From Spiroplasma_E sp902809815 (lineage in GTDB: Bacteria; Bacillota_I; Bacilli_A; Mycoplasmatales; VBWQ01), in the NCBI RefSeq assembly GCF_964030925.1, contig NZ_OZ034992.1, positions 868,001-932,000 on the forward strand: 64,000 bases of DNA, read 5' to 3'. This document shows, piece by piece, positions 41,826 through 53,029 of this stretch (positions are counted from its first letter, which is position 1; each line of letters begins with the position of its first letter). The notes beneath the pieces were generated by a model. It did not search any database. It saw nothing but the letters and a program-made list of their open reading frames with translations, and had not been told where the DNA came from. The position numbers and the translations under genes are program-made.

Positions 41826-43493
41826 ATGGCTATTAAAGAACCATTAATGTTTATAACAATTGAAGAATTTAAAAATTGAAAAGGTTTTAATAAATTAGAA
41901 TTTGATGATACTACAACACCAGATAATGAAATTTGATTTGCTATTTCAGTTGCAAGTAATAATATTGATTATTTAAGTGGACATTCTATTTCAAAAAAAT
42001 GACCAGAAACTACATTAACAGAATTTACTGATGAAATACAAACTGCAACTGCATATTATGTTAGATTTTTATTAACAAAAGATAGTAATTATATTCGTGG
42101 TCAATCAAGTATTAGTCAAGGTGGTATGACTTATAGTGAAACTAATCCTACTGACCCTTATTTTATTGTTCCAGAAGTATTTAATTGTTTAAGAAAAATT
42201 AAAGAATATCCAAATATTACTGGTTTTAATTTAGATGTTTTACCTAAAAGAAATGATTTTTTTAGTAATTTTTATAGTAATTATGGTGAAGATAGTCCTT
42301 TTACAAGATATTTAGAATTAATAAATTTAAAAACAAATGATACAAGAGTAAAAATATATCCTAAAAATCCTAAATATTTAATTGGAACTCAATTATGAAT
42401 TGATACTACTGGTATTAAATCATTTGATAATTTAACAACAATTGAATTATTTACTAAATATTTTAGTAATGATACTATGAAATTAGTTGATGGTAAAGAA
42501 GGTCAAGAAAAGAAAGTTATTAGTGCTACTGGTGGTAAAATAGATTTATCTGATTATTATAAAAAATCTGTTTTTATGAAAGGATATTTTACATATAAAG
42601 ATGATAGAGACCAATTATGAATAAATGATGTTTCAAATAGTTCTCTTGCTATTTCATTATTACTTAATAATAGATATGATAGATTAGAAACTACTAATAA
42701 AACTATTGTTGGTGCTATTAATGAAATAAATAAAAAACAAGTTAAAGAAAATTGAAAAGTAATAGGTAAAAGTATAAATAATCGTAAATATGGTGATTTT
42801 AATCTTGCTTTTAATACTCTTTATAGAGTAATTATTACATGGGAATCTCCACCATTTCATCAAGTAAATACAAGAATAACAGTAGAATTTAAAACAGGTA
42901 ATTATTTAGGTGGAATACATGGAAGTAAAATATTTCTTACAAAAGGTTTAATTAATAATGAAAAAGGTATTTTATATTTACAATTATTAGATATTAATAA
43001 ATGACAATTAATTTTAGAAGGTGGAAATGAAAAATATGCAAATATTTTTTCATTAGAAGAATTACAAAATACAGTTAAAGTAGATATTATTCAACCTATA
43101 AAAATTACAAGTCATACTTTAAAAATAAATGAATTAAAAAATAATGAGATTAATATTGAATTACCAAATACTCCAACACCAACTCCAAATATTCCACAAT
43201 GAAAAGAAGTAGGAACAAAAGTTAATATAAATCATATTAAATATACTTTTAAATCAAATACTAAATATAAAATTTATTATAATTTTGAAAGTCAATCAAG
43301 TAATAAGAAATTTGCTTTTATGTCTAAAGAATTTTTATACGGTGAATTGAATACTGATGTTCAAACATTATATTGAGATAAAGTTAATGATAGAATAATA
43401 ATTTCTTTACAAATGCAAAATGATACCATTGCTATTGTTAGTGACCCTACAAGATATGGTCAACTTTTAAAATTAGAAGAATTACAGGAATAA
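41826..43493 (+). CDS. Head-tail connector fused to a fibre-like protein
   Basis: 555 residues. The first ~95 (I-T-I-E-E-F-K-N-W-K-G-F ... I-S-V-A-S-N-N-I-D-Y-L-S-G) resemble YqbG/gp6-type head-tail adaptors. Around 284-307 stands R-L-E-T-T-N-K-T-I-V-G-A-I-N-E-I-N, a motif seen in tail-fibre and host-recognition proteins just before trimeric fibres. The C-terminal ~240 residues are beta-rich with a T-P-T-P-T-P-N-I-P linker. So one gene seems to join the portal-proximal adaptor to an external fibre. No homologue is visible in element 1 because that part is deleted. Confidence 0.6.
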
Positions 43494-43497
43494 TATT

Positions 43498-44958
43498 ATG
43501 AATAAAGAATTTACTTATTTACATGAAATTAGTTATTGATTATTAAATAAAAGTGATTTTACTCATAGTGAATATAATTTAAGTGGAAGTCGTTATTCAA
43601 GTAAAACATATAGTATTGCAGAAGAATTAGCAATATTAATTGCTATTTCAATTAAAGTTAATAAATCAATTGCTATATATTGTTTTAGAAAATTAAATAA
43701 AGATATTAATGAATTAACAAAAGAAATTGATGAAGCATTAATTAATATTGGTTTTGATTATAAAGATTTTACTTTAAAATATCCAAATAAACAAGCAGAT
43801 TTTCGTTTTAAAGGTAGTAAATCATTTATTAGAGTTATGGGTGTATATAGTAATAGTAATGATAGAATACCACTTAAAGGGCTTTCTAGAAGTGAAATAA
43901 AAGGTTTTGATTTAGCAATTGAATGATGTGAAGAAGCAAATGAATTTAGTCAAGCAGAATTTCAAGCAATTACTTTTGCATTAGGTAATGCTAAAAAAAC
44001 TATTAAAATAAGAAGTTGTAATCCAGATAATATTTATCAATATTTTATTGAATATATGAATAAACGTGTACCTTTTAATTTAGATTTAATGAAAGAAAAT
44101 AATGAACAAATTAAATCAATAGAAGAAAATCAAATGTTTAAATTATTTCATTATTCAAATTGAAAATTAAATGAACATAATTTAAAACAAGATAAAATTA
44201 ATGATTTAGAAGAATTAAAAGAATTAGACCCTATTAAAGCACAAAGTTGATATTATGGTGTACCTAGTGTTTTAACTGGTTCTATATTTGCAAGATATTT
44301 AGATAAACTTAAAACTGAATTAGATTTTAATGTTAATGAAATAGTTGGTGGTTTAGATTTAGGTTTTGCTACAAGTTCACAAGCACATCCTACTGTTGCT
44401 GTTTTATGTTTTATTGGTGAAAATGAAAAAACTAGAAGAATACATCAAGAAAGTGAATTTTATCATAGTAATGCAATAATGCAATTTAAAAATACATATG
44501 AATTAGCAAATAATATTATTGATTATTATTTAGATGAAAGTATTAAATTTCAAGCAATGAAATTTGGTTTTACTTGTTATGTTGATTATGGTAGTGGTGG
44601 ATTAGCAGTTATTGATATTTTAAAAAAAGAAGTAGAAAAAAGACGAATTAATTGATTACATTTTACTCCAGTAGATAAAACTACAATGTATTTAAGAGAT
44701 AGAATTGATTGAGATACTATTTGTATGATTAAAGGTATATTAAGTATTAATTGAAAAAGATGTCCTAATACACATGAAGAATTATCAAAAATGCAATGAT
44801 TAGCAAAATCTAAATTAGAAAATTCAAATAATGAACCACAAATGCTTGATTTATATGATAATTGTTGAGACGCAAGAATGTATGCTTCAATGCATAAAAT
44901 GAAATGATTAATTAATAATATTAATAATGAATTATTAATTAATAAAAATAAATTTTAG
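43498..44958 (+). CDS. Terminase large subunit
   Basis: 486-residue DNA-packaging motor. Walker A variant G-S-R-Y-S-S-K-T at 30-37, Walker B with catalytic acid E-W-C-E-E-A-N-E at 142-149, coupling residues A-L-G-N and R-S-C-N-P. The RNase H-like nuclease has D287 (G-L-D-L-G-F), D363 (V-D-Y-G-S-G-G) and D458 (C-W-D-A-R-M-Y-A). It cuts and translocates DNA into heads. Absent from element 1, which explains why that copy must depend on help. UGA-Trp codons are used throughout. Confidence 0.92.
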
Positions 44959-44969
44959 GAGTGATAAAA

Positions 44970-46331
44970 ATGAATAATCCATTAGAATATCTTTCTTGTA
45001 ATAGAAGAGAATGATATAGTGATATTCCTATGAGAATTGCTCAAAAATCAACTAAATTATGATTAGGTAAAGGTTTATTATTTGATAGTGAAAAAGATGA
45101 AATTTTAAAATATTTTACTAATAAAATTATTAGTGATAAATGATTTGAAAAATTATATAAATTTGGAATTCAAGAAAGTTTACTTGGAAAAGTATATATA
45201 ATGCCTATTATTTATAAAGATAATAGTACAAGTTTAAAAGTATTACCTAATTCATTTGCTGGTAGAGTTGCTAAATATAATGAAGAAGAACAATGTGCAG
45301 AATTCTTTTTTATAAATGAACAAGCAGATAGTGCAACATTAACTTGAGTAATTGCTGAAAATGGAAAAATAAGATTTGAAACTTATAAAAATGATAATAA
45401 AAATGAAAAAGAAATTATTTTAGGAACAGCACATACAAAATTAAAACCAGAATTAACACCAAAATATAGTTATGAAATTAAAAATCCTTGAAATTATTTA
45501 CCAATATTAGAAATAACAAATTTACCAATGGTTAATTTTTATGGTAATTCAACAACTTTAAATGCATATCCAGATACTTATCCAGTTTGAAATTTAATTG
45601 AATATTATCATAAATCTTATACTCAAAGAAATGTTGATAGAGATTTAAATGTTACAACTTTATTTGGTGCATTTGATAATGAAACTGTTAAAAATATGAT
45701 TGAACATGGAAAAATTATTGATAATCCTAAAAAAAATATTGTAGTTAATGTTGGTACTGCTGGCTATAATAAATCTGGTGCTGGTGGTATGGAAGTTATA
45801 CAAGGTAATTTTAAAGCAAGTAATTATATTTTAGATAAAGATGATTTAGGTAAAGATATATGAAATGGTGCAGGTTATGATTATAATGAATTTTCTGGTG
45901 TAAATTATGAAAATAAAACTAAATCATTATTTAATAATAAAAATGATATGGAAACTACAGAAACTAAAATAAGTCATTATTCATATTATTTTTATAGATT
46001 TTTTGATATGTTATTAATTCATGAAAAATTATGAGATGGTATTGGAGATAGACCTTATTCATTTAAATTTTTACCTATTGCTATGACTGACCAATTATTA
46101 AAACAAGAAATGATTAGTCAAAGATTAGCAGATAGAACAATGTCATATACACAAGCTATTGCTGAATTAGATGAAGTAACAAAACAACAAGCAAAAAAAC
46201 ATTATAAAGAAATAATAGAAGAAGATAAAGAAGAAATAAAATTATTAGGAGATAATCAAAATGATACATCAACAAATTCAATTAATGAAACATCTACATC
46301 TTCAATTAAAAAGACAACAATTGCTAATTAA
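44970..46331 (+). CDS. Portal protein
   Basis: 453 residues directly after the terminase. N terminus R-R-E-W-Y-S-D-I-P-M-R-I-A matches the way many portals open; the middle includes G-K-V-Y-I-M-P and D-L-N-V-T-T-L-F-G; the end is a polar helical tail with E-E-D-K-E-E. Forms the twelve-fold channel for DNA. Its last 71 bases overlap the tail gene in another frame. Confidence 0.8.
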
Positions 46332-49227
46332 AAGATGTAGTTTTTGAAAAATATTTCCATTTGTTATTAATAATGGAGCAATTCCTTTAACTGAAACTGG
46401 TTATAAACCAATTAATAGTAAAATTAGTGATTTTGGTCAATATGAATTAATATTAACTGGTACTACTCCAGTTGTATGTATTTGAAAAAATAGTACAAAA
46501 ATATATCAAAAAAATAAAGGTAAAATTAATGAAGAAATACATAAAGTTAATGGTCAAGATGAATTTTATACAAAACAATATAAAATTGGAGATTATTGAA
46601 ATGCTTATTTAATTGATGATACAAGTGGTGTTGATTTTAGTAATTTACCAAATAATCAAATATTTAAAACAGTACAAACAAAAAGACAATATACTTTAGT
46701 AATGTTTGAAGAACATATTACAATTGATGATTATTTACAATTTTTTGTAGTATTTAATGATGAAAATGAAAATATTGGTGGTAATAGTGGTAAAAATCAA
46801 GATAGACAATTATTATATATTTCAAATGTAACAAATTATTATAGTCCTTATAATGGTGCATTTAGTATGCAAGTATTAACTTTTAGTAGTTTAAATGATA
46901 GAGTAGTAAGTACTGGTCAAAATACACTTGATTTTGTACAATATGCAAGCCCGGGTAGTGGTTATGCTTTCCCTACTATTCAACAAGGAAAAGTAACTTT
47001 AAATCGTACTTTAATGCGTGATATAGGAGTAAGATATAGTCATAGACAATCATATGGATTAGAATTACTTTCTAGTTGTTATTATTATGGAAGACCAATA
47101 ATTCAAGGTCAAGAACCAATACAACAAAATAATGAAGAAATATTTGAAAGTAAAGTATTTGCTTCAAGAAGATTATTTATTGCTGGTAATAATGAAAAAT
47201 CTACAACTAATATTAAAAATAATGGTGGTTTAATTGCTGGAATAAATGATAAAATAACTACAAGTAGTCATCCAGAAACAACATTTTATAATATAATGGA
47301 CGCAAAACCAACTGGATTTACTAATTTTAAAAATTTTACAGAATGATTAAAAACTTCATTAAATTTTCAAGATAATTTATTTGTAACAAAAGATTTTAAA
47401 GGTATGTTATCATTTGATAAAGATAAAGCAAGATTAAGTAATGGTACATCAGTAGGAGAAGCAAAATTCTTTTGAGATAGTGAATGAAATATAAATAATT
47501 TAACTGGTAATTATAATGTAGATATGAGTAGTAATTTTAAATATAAAGACCCAGATACACATTTAATTATAGGAAGTCCAACTGTAGATTATTCAAAAAT
47601 AAGTCAAAAATATATGTCTGCAATATTAAATTTTAATAGTGTAGTATTTAGTTCATTAATACAAATGCCTTATGATAGTCAACAATGATTACCTTTTGCT
47701 TTAAGTGATATTCCTTTAATTGGTAAATTATTAAATGCTTTAACATTAGGTATATGAAGTAGTTGAGTTATTACTCAAAATGCTCAACAATATAAAAAAA
47801 TGTTATATTTTAATGGTTTTATGAGTGCATTTTTTACAAGTAATTTAGAAAGTATTATTGGTAATGGTGGTTTAATTCCATTAAATGCATTTACAAATGA
47901 TAATGATTTTACTATTGGTAAATTATTAGGTGCAAATGTTTCAACAACTGCTATGACAATGAAATTAAGTGATAGAGTAAGTGTTTATCCATGAGACCCT
48001 ACTACTGGTCAGAAATTAACTACAAAAGAACAAATAAGTACAGTTGATTTATCACAAAAGAAAAATAATAAAGTTTATATTTTAGCAGAAGATACAGAGT
48101 TTTTAGATATTGCTTCACCATTTACAAATGAAGATACTAATTGTCAATGAAATCCAACATCAAATGGAGTTATTGATGGTTCAAATTATGCTTATATTAT
48201 TGATACAATTGTAACTCAATCATTACATCAAGGTGAAGAAAGACATACATTTTATAGTGATAATCCTTTTACTTATCAAGGTGATTATAATGAAATATCA
48301 GTTGCTCAGTTTAGATATAATAATATGGGTTATTTAACTGGTAATGCTTTTAATTGAACAACTTTATATAAATTAAATCATGATGAATATGAAGAAAGTG
48401 AAGAAACTACATTTTCATATCCAGCAAAAATATTACCACCAAGTCCACAAAATATAGCAAAACAAATTGTAATAATTCCAAAAAATCCAAGTATAGAAGT
48501 TAATATACCCCAAACACATATATTTAATCATACAAAAGATAAATTAATATGAGATTATAATAAATGAGTAGAAAATGTAGTATCTAAAATTAAACCATTA
48601 GAAGTAAATATTAATTTTAAAGATTATTTAGACCCTACATTATTAATTAAAACTTTTAATGATTTAAAAAGATATTATAAAAGTGTAGATGTATATTTAA
48701 GTTATGAATATGAAACAGAAGAATGATTTAATCTTGAATTAAGTAGTTGTTCTACAACAGAAAACTTTAATCCATCTAAATCTCAAACTTTTGTTTTTTC
48801 AAGAGAATTAAAAGAATTATCAATATACAATAAACCATTAAAGTTAAAATATTATGAAGATAATAAAATAACATATCAAGGATATCATCAAGGATTATAT
48901 GCTGGATACTGAGGTAATGGTAAGATAGGATTAGAAATTGATAGAAACGAATATAATTTATATAGTATTGAAAATACTTATATGCAATCTAAAATTGATG
49001 ACTATATTGTTGCACAAAGTATGGAAAATAAAAAAGATACAATGTTAGGATTTTGTGATTTTTATGATAAAGAATTTAATTTAATTGTTCAATTATTTCC
49101 AAATATCATGCAATTAGAACTTGCACTTTTTAGTGAAAAAGATATTGTAAGACCAATAACACAATATATAAGATATTATAAATACTATAAATTAACTATT
49201 TCAAAAATAGTATTTAATCCTAGATAA
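46261..49227 (+). CDS. Large phage tail protein (knob/needle candidate)
   Basis: 988 residues, the largest phage gene. Start chosen at 46261 because TTAGGAG stands 9 bases upstream, inside the portal gene. Mostly beta-rich. A long hydrophobic region around residues 475-530 (W-L-P-F-A-L-S-D-I-P-L-I-G-K-L-L-N-A ... Y-F-N-G-F-M-S-A-F-F) could insert in the host membrane, as the pore loops of the phi29 gp9 knob do; that comparison is by analogy. The C-terminal ~190 residues vary between the three phages. The homologues in elements 1 and 3 are broken. Confidence 0.65.
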
Positions 49228-49273
49228 TATGCTATAATAAAACCATTAATAAGATAAGTAGGTGAGTAATTTC

Positions 49274-49723
49274 ATGAAAAAATGAATTAGAATTTTAACA
49301 GCAATAATTTTATCAAGTACATCTGGTGCTAGTATAATCGCTTGTAATAATAATCCAGATGTTTTACCACAAAAATATGATATATCTTTTAGTGAAATTA
49401 AAGGAATTAATATTGAAACATTTGATAAAAAATCACCTTTTATTTTCTTTAAAATTGACAAAAAAAATATTATTGGAAAAACATCTATACCGGATGATAT
49501 AAATTCTCTTTATGAAAAAGCAAAATATGTTTATTTTGTTATAAACAATAATAATAATTTAAAACAAATTTTAGATGTATATAAACTTAATGAAAATTCT
49601 ACAGAAAAAGAAATAAAAGATAAATTATCTAATACTGTTATTAAAAACGCTAATATTAATGTTTCTAAAAATGGTTCTCCTTACTTTAATATTATTGTAA
49701 ATTCTTTTTCGGGAAAAACATAA
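49274..49723 (+). CDS. Phage-encoded lipoprotein
   Basis: 149 residues. Signal peptide M-K-K-W-I-R-I-L-T-A-I-I-L with lipobox S-I-I-A-C at 20-24, so it would be anchored on the outer face of the cell membrane. Mature part: charged, ending with a beta-rich segment N-I-I-V-N-S-F-S-G. It is the last gene before the terminator and is unrelated to the genes found there in elements 1 and 3. This is the place and type of a lysogenic-conversion gene; superinfection exclusion or host-surface change are the likely roles. Confidence 0.82.
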
Positions 49724-49748
49724 AATAATATTACCCCATAATCTAATT

Positions 49749-49775
49749 AAAAAGTTACCATTTAGGTAACTTTTT
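49749..49775. terminator. Shared terminator between convergent operons (element 2)
   Basis: AAAAAGTTACC (49749-49759) pairs with GGTAACTTTTT (49765-49775), with A- and T-runs on opposite sides. Confidence 0.88.
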
Positions 49776-49802
49776 TTATATAAAAAGAAAAAGGAATAAA
49801 AA

Positions 49803-50657
49803 TTATTCCTTATCTTGTTGGGCAGCTTGCCTGCTCTCTAAGAACACACCAGCAACTTTATTTCCAGTAGTATTTACCTGACTAGACTCTGACCAACAGC
49901 ATTTTATATCTAATATACTATTATTATATATAATTACCGGAAACTTACAAGCAATTATATTAAATTCAAAATTTTCAAATATATTTAATAATTGTTTTGC
50001 GTCTTTATGTTTATTTAAATATTTATTACAAAAATTTGCAATAATATCACATGCCTGTATACAATTATATATTTTAGAATCTAAGTATTTTACTTTATTA
50101 ATGATTATATTTTTTGTTCTTAAAAATCTAATTATTCCATTTTTTGAATAATTTTTATTTAGATATGATTTTAAATTAATTGCATCTATTTCTTGAATAG
50201 GTTGTGTATAAATATCATCAATATATAAATTTATATTTGAATTAGGTAATATAGTTTTATTTTCAATTAATTTTTTTATTAATAAAGCAATTAATTCATT
50301 ATTTTTTAATTTTGCATGTTCTTCATCTGAAGTTGGTAAAATTAAATCTTTTTTGCATGTTCAAACGCAAAATAAATTATCTATTATTTTGTATTTACTA
50401 ATTAAATTTTCTATATCTGCTTTTTTATAAGGACTTTTTTTAAATTTAATATATTTTTTAGCAATATCATCTCCTTTTATTTCAGATTTTTTTGTTACTT
50501 TCTTTTTTGCTTCAATAAAACTTTTAATAAAATTATTTCTTTTATTTTTATTATTAAAAATAATACCACCATAAATTACATGTTTATCGCTTTTATTAAG
50601 AAATTTACCACTATCATCTAAATATAATCAATATTCATTTATATTATTATTACTCAT
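49803..50657 (-). CDS. DUF3800-domain protein
   Basis: 284 residues. Starts ...Y-W-L-Y-L-D-D-S-G-K-F, the D-x-S-G hallmark of DUF3800, then G-G-I-I-F; later L-Y-I-D-D and, near 215-235, K-Y-L-D-S-K-I-Y-N-C-I-Q-A-C-D-I-I-A, the family's S-x6-Q-x-A-D helix. DUF3800 has an RNase H-like fold and often appears in defence islands and on mobile elements; its biochemical role is not settled. Expressed alone from the RNA-controlled promoter at 50759-50767. This is element 2's cargo. Confidence 0.75.
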
Positions 50658-50665
50658 AAATAAAA

Positions 50666-50788
50666 ACTCATTCCCATTTTTTTATTTGTTAATAATATTA
50701 TAAATCAAAAAAAATAAAAAAGAGAAATTATTTAGGAATGAGTAATTTCTCTTTATTAATTATATCATATTTTCTATATTAAATATAG
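50666..50788 (-). promoter_or_regulatory. Operator, promoter, terminator and anti-RBS loop of the DUF3800 cargo
   Basis: Read leftward: palindrome CTATATTTAATATAG (50788-50774); extended -10 TGATATAAT (50767-50759); 12-bp stem (50754-50743 with 50730-50719) followed by T-rich DNA; loop region ACTCATTCC (50743-50735) whose exact complement GGAATGAGT is at 50674-50666, eight bases before the cargo ATG at 50657. The same layout with a different loop is at 57876-58006. Confidence 0.75.
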
Positions 50789-50802
50789 ATTATTTAATTA
50801 TT

Positions 50803-51069
50803 TTATTCATCATCATCATTAATTTCTATTTGAGAATTATGATGATGACATTGTTTACATTTTTCTATTTTTTCTCAAATTTTTCTATTAATATTATAAT
50901 CATTTAATAATTCTTCAAATTCTTCAATATTATTTTTGTCAATATGCAAATCTTTAAAATTTAAAGTAAAATCTCCTTCACCTGAAAAATGACCAACACT
51001 TACATCATAATGTTTTTCTTTTTTTCATTTATTTAAAAATTCATCTATTGTACAATTTATCATTATCAT
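50803..51069 (-). CDS. Small acidic protein with Cys/His cluster (element 2)
   Basis: 88 residues from the ATG at 51069 (AAGGAG seven bases upstream). C-terminal K-C-K-Q-C-H-H-H-N looks like a metal site; ends D-D-D-E. Last gene of the early operon before the cargo promoter. Unknown. Confidence 0.65.
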
Positions 51070-51072
51070 TAT

Positions 51073-51357
51073 TTACTCCTTATTATAATTTAATCTTTCT
51101 TCTTTTGTTTTTGGAAAATGATTATAATTTTGCATTAATTGATTATCTGGTGCAACAAATACTTCAATTTCTAAACTATCTGGGTCTAACTTATATGATA
51201 ATACTTTTCAGTCTGCTAATTCATAACCTAATAAAGTACGGTCATCATCTAATTCACTATTTCCACCATTTCATGAAAAATATATTTCTTTATCTTCAGT
51301 AAATATTTTAAAAACATTATATTTATCACTATATTTTAAAAAGTCTCATAAATTCAT
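51073..51357 (-). CDS. Small unknown phage protein (element 2)
   Basis: 94 residues with several Trp (three from UGA) and an acidic surface: F-S-W-N-G-G-N-S-E-L-D-D-D-R. No family recognised. RBS AAGGAG. No counterpart in element 1 or 3. Confidence 0.6.
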
Positions 51358-51360
51358 TAT

Positions 51361-51543
51361 TTACTCCTTATTTTTAATTTCTTTTATTTTATTTTTAAAT
51401 TGTTTTTTATGAAAATAACACATATTAAAAAATTGAACAGCACTATCTTCTATATTTCCAATTTTTAAAGTAACTAATACTTTACTATTACAATCTTTAA
51501 CAATACATTTAAGTAATACTTTTTCTTGTTTTTGTTTTTGCAT
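51361..51543 (-). CDS. Zinc-finger-like mini-protein (element 2 copy)
   Basis: 60 residues, differing from the 30104 protein by Q for E at residue 6 and A for S in E-D-S-A-V-Q-F. Same C-I-V-K-D-C site. Confidence 0.7.
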   Translation of the reverse strand: MQKQKQEKVLLKCIVKDCNSKVLVTLKIGNIEDSAVQFFNMCYFHKKQFKNKIKEIKNKE

Positions 51544-51713
51544 TATTTTACTTCCTTATTTAATTTATTTAAATAATTATTTAAATAAATAATAGTTACA
51601 TCTTTTTTTATTTGTTCATTACTATAAAGTAAATACATATGTAAAAAAGAAGCTCTTTCATCTAATAATTTATTAATTTTTGTTATTTTTTTTAATTTAA
51701 AATTCATAAACAT
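51543..51713 (-). CDS. Mini-protein of the early operon (element 2 copy)
   Basis: 56 residues, same sequence as the 30286 protein as far as compared. Ends TAATG into the next gene. Confidence 0.65.
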   Translation of the reverse strand: MFMNFKLKKITKINKLLDERASFLHMYLLYSNEQIKKDVTIIYLNNYLNKLNKEVK

Positions 51714-51874
51714 TATTTATTCTCCTTAATTTTTATACCATTCATATTTAATTCTTTTTCTAAATGTTTTTTACAAAAATATAAGTTAAATGAAAAATTA
51801 TCGTTACTATATGCTTCTAATTTCATAATTTTTCGACTTCCTACTGCTCTTTTTTCACACAGTAAACATTTCAT
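51713..51874 (-). CDS. Zinc-binding mini-protein
   Basis: 53 residues: M-K-C-L-L-C-E-K-R then F-C-K-K-H, a C-x2-C...C-x3-H zinc finger. Identical gene in phage 3 at 55989; absent in element 1. Start overlaps the resolvase stop. Confidence 0.65.
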   Translation of the reverse strand: MKCLLCEKRAVGSRKIMKLEAYSNDNFSFNLYFCKKHLEKELNMNGIKIKENK

Positions 51875-52476
51875 TATTTATTCTCCTTATTTAAATAATA
51901 TCAACCAATTAATAAACTATCTGCTTCATCATGATTTGATATTGTTATATTTCAATTATTAAAAGTAATTAAATCTTTAACTAATATTAAAGAATATTCT
52001 TTTTTTCAATTATTATAATTTATTTCTATATTTTTATAATTTTCTTTATATCATTTCTTTCATTCACTTGGACTTATTAACATATCTTTTGTTATTAATT
52101 TATTAAATTGACCAGCAATAAAACCTCTTAAATGTTCTTGTGTTTCATAACCAATACCATTTTTACTATGAAAAGTACCACGTTCTATAATTAGATTAAA
52201 GTTGGATTTTGAATTTTTACTTCCTAATTGAAAATCTAATTCTTTTTCTATTTGATTAAGTATTAAATAATTAAAGTTATTATTATAAATATAATCTGAT
52301 TTACTAATTTCAACTCCAGTACTATATTTTTTAAAACTATAACTTTTAATTAATATTGGTTTTCATCTAAAATAAGTAGGATAAGATTTAATATCATTTT
52401 GATATCATTGTTTTTCTCATAATGTAAATCCAGTATTTTTAATACTTGGGTCAATTGAAAGTAAATAATTATTCAT
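51874..52476 (-). CDS. RuvC-like Holliday junction resolvase (element 2)
   Basis: 200 residues with L-L-S-I-D-P-S-I-K-N-T-G-F-T at the start, L-I-I-E-R-G-T-F in the middle and I-S-N-H-D-E-A-D-S at the end: the four acidic residues of the RNase H fold. Middle section unrelated to the element 1 enzyme but close to the phage 3 fragment. Confidence 0.82.
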
Positions 52477-52478
52477 TA

Positions 52479-52757
52479 TTATTGTCCCTCTCTACAAACA
52501 AAATAAGATTTTGCTTTTTCTAATCCTAAATAATAACCTTTTAACATTTTTTTATTTTTATATTTTTTTAATAAATTTTCAACTTTTGCCATTTCTTCAT
52601 TAATTCAATCTAATACATCATTATCAGTAATACTTTTACACTCATCACATTCACTTCTTAATTTATTACCAACATAATAAGGAAAATCTAATTTATATTT
52701 CTCTTCTAATAATTGACATTCTTTATATGTAAATATATAGTAATTTTCTTTATTCAT
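52479..52757 (-). CDS. Small unknown phage protein with C-x2-C
   Basis: 92 residues: aromatic N terminus (Y-Y-I-F-T-Y-K-E-C), a single knuckle E-C-D-E-C-K-S, then a Lys-rich helix. It takes the place of the 31072 zinc ribbon of element 1. Unknown function. Confidence 0.6.
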
Positions 52758-52917
52758 TATCAAACTCTCCACATTTTATTTTATTAATTAAAATTTTAAT
52801 AAAATCAATTGAACCTCTTAATTTATTTAAATAATATATGTCTTTTTCTTTATTATATTGTTCTATATCACTATCTAAAATTATATTTAGTCAACTAATT
52901 AATTTTTCTTTATTCAT
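52750..52917 (-). CDS. Mini-protein of the early operon
   Basis: 55 residues, M-N-K-E-K-L-I-S-W-L ... C-G-E-F-D-N-E, homologous at both ends to the 31256 gene. Overlaps its downstream neighbour by 8 bases. Confidence 0.58.
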
Positions 52918-52918
52918 A

Positions 52919-53029
52919 TTATTTTTTCTCCTTTTTTTTATTTAAATTTATAACTAATATTTTTAAACAATTCATACATCAATAATTAGTTAATCAAATT
53001 CTTTTATTACAATATTTACATTTATTCAT
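52919..53029 (-). CDS. Zinc-knuckle mini-protein
   Basis: 36 residues with C-K-Y-C-N-K-R and W-C-M-N-C, the element 2 version of the 31411 gene. Starts within the end of the ERF gene. Confidence 0.58.

Noticed and set aside
51048..51302. Rightward hydrophobic frame in the early operon of element 2
   Set aside because: Antisense of the 51073-51357 gene, whose start, ribosome site and stop are all well placed.
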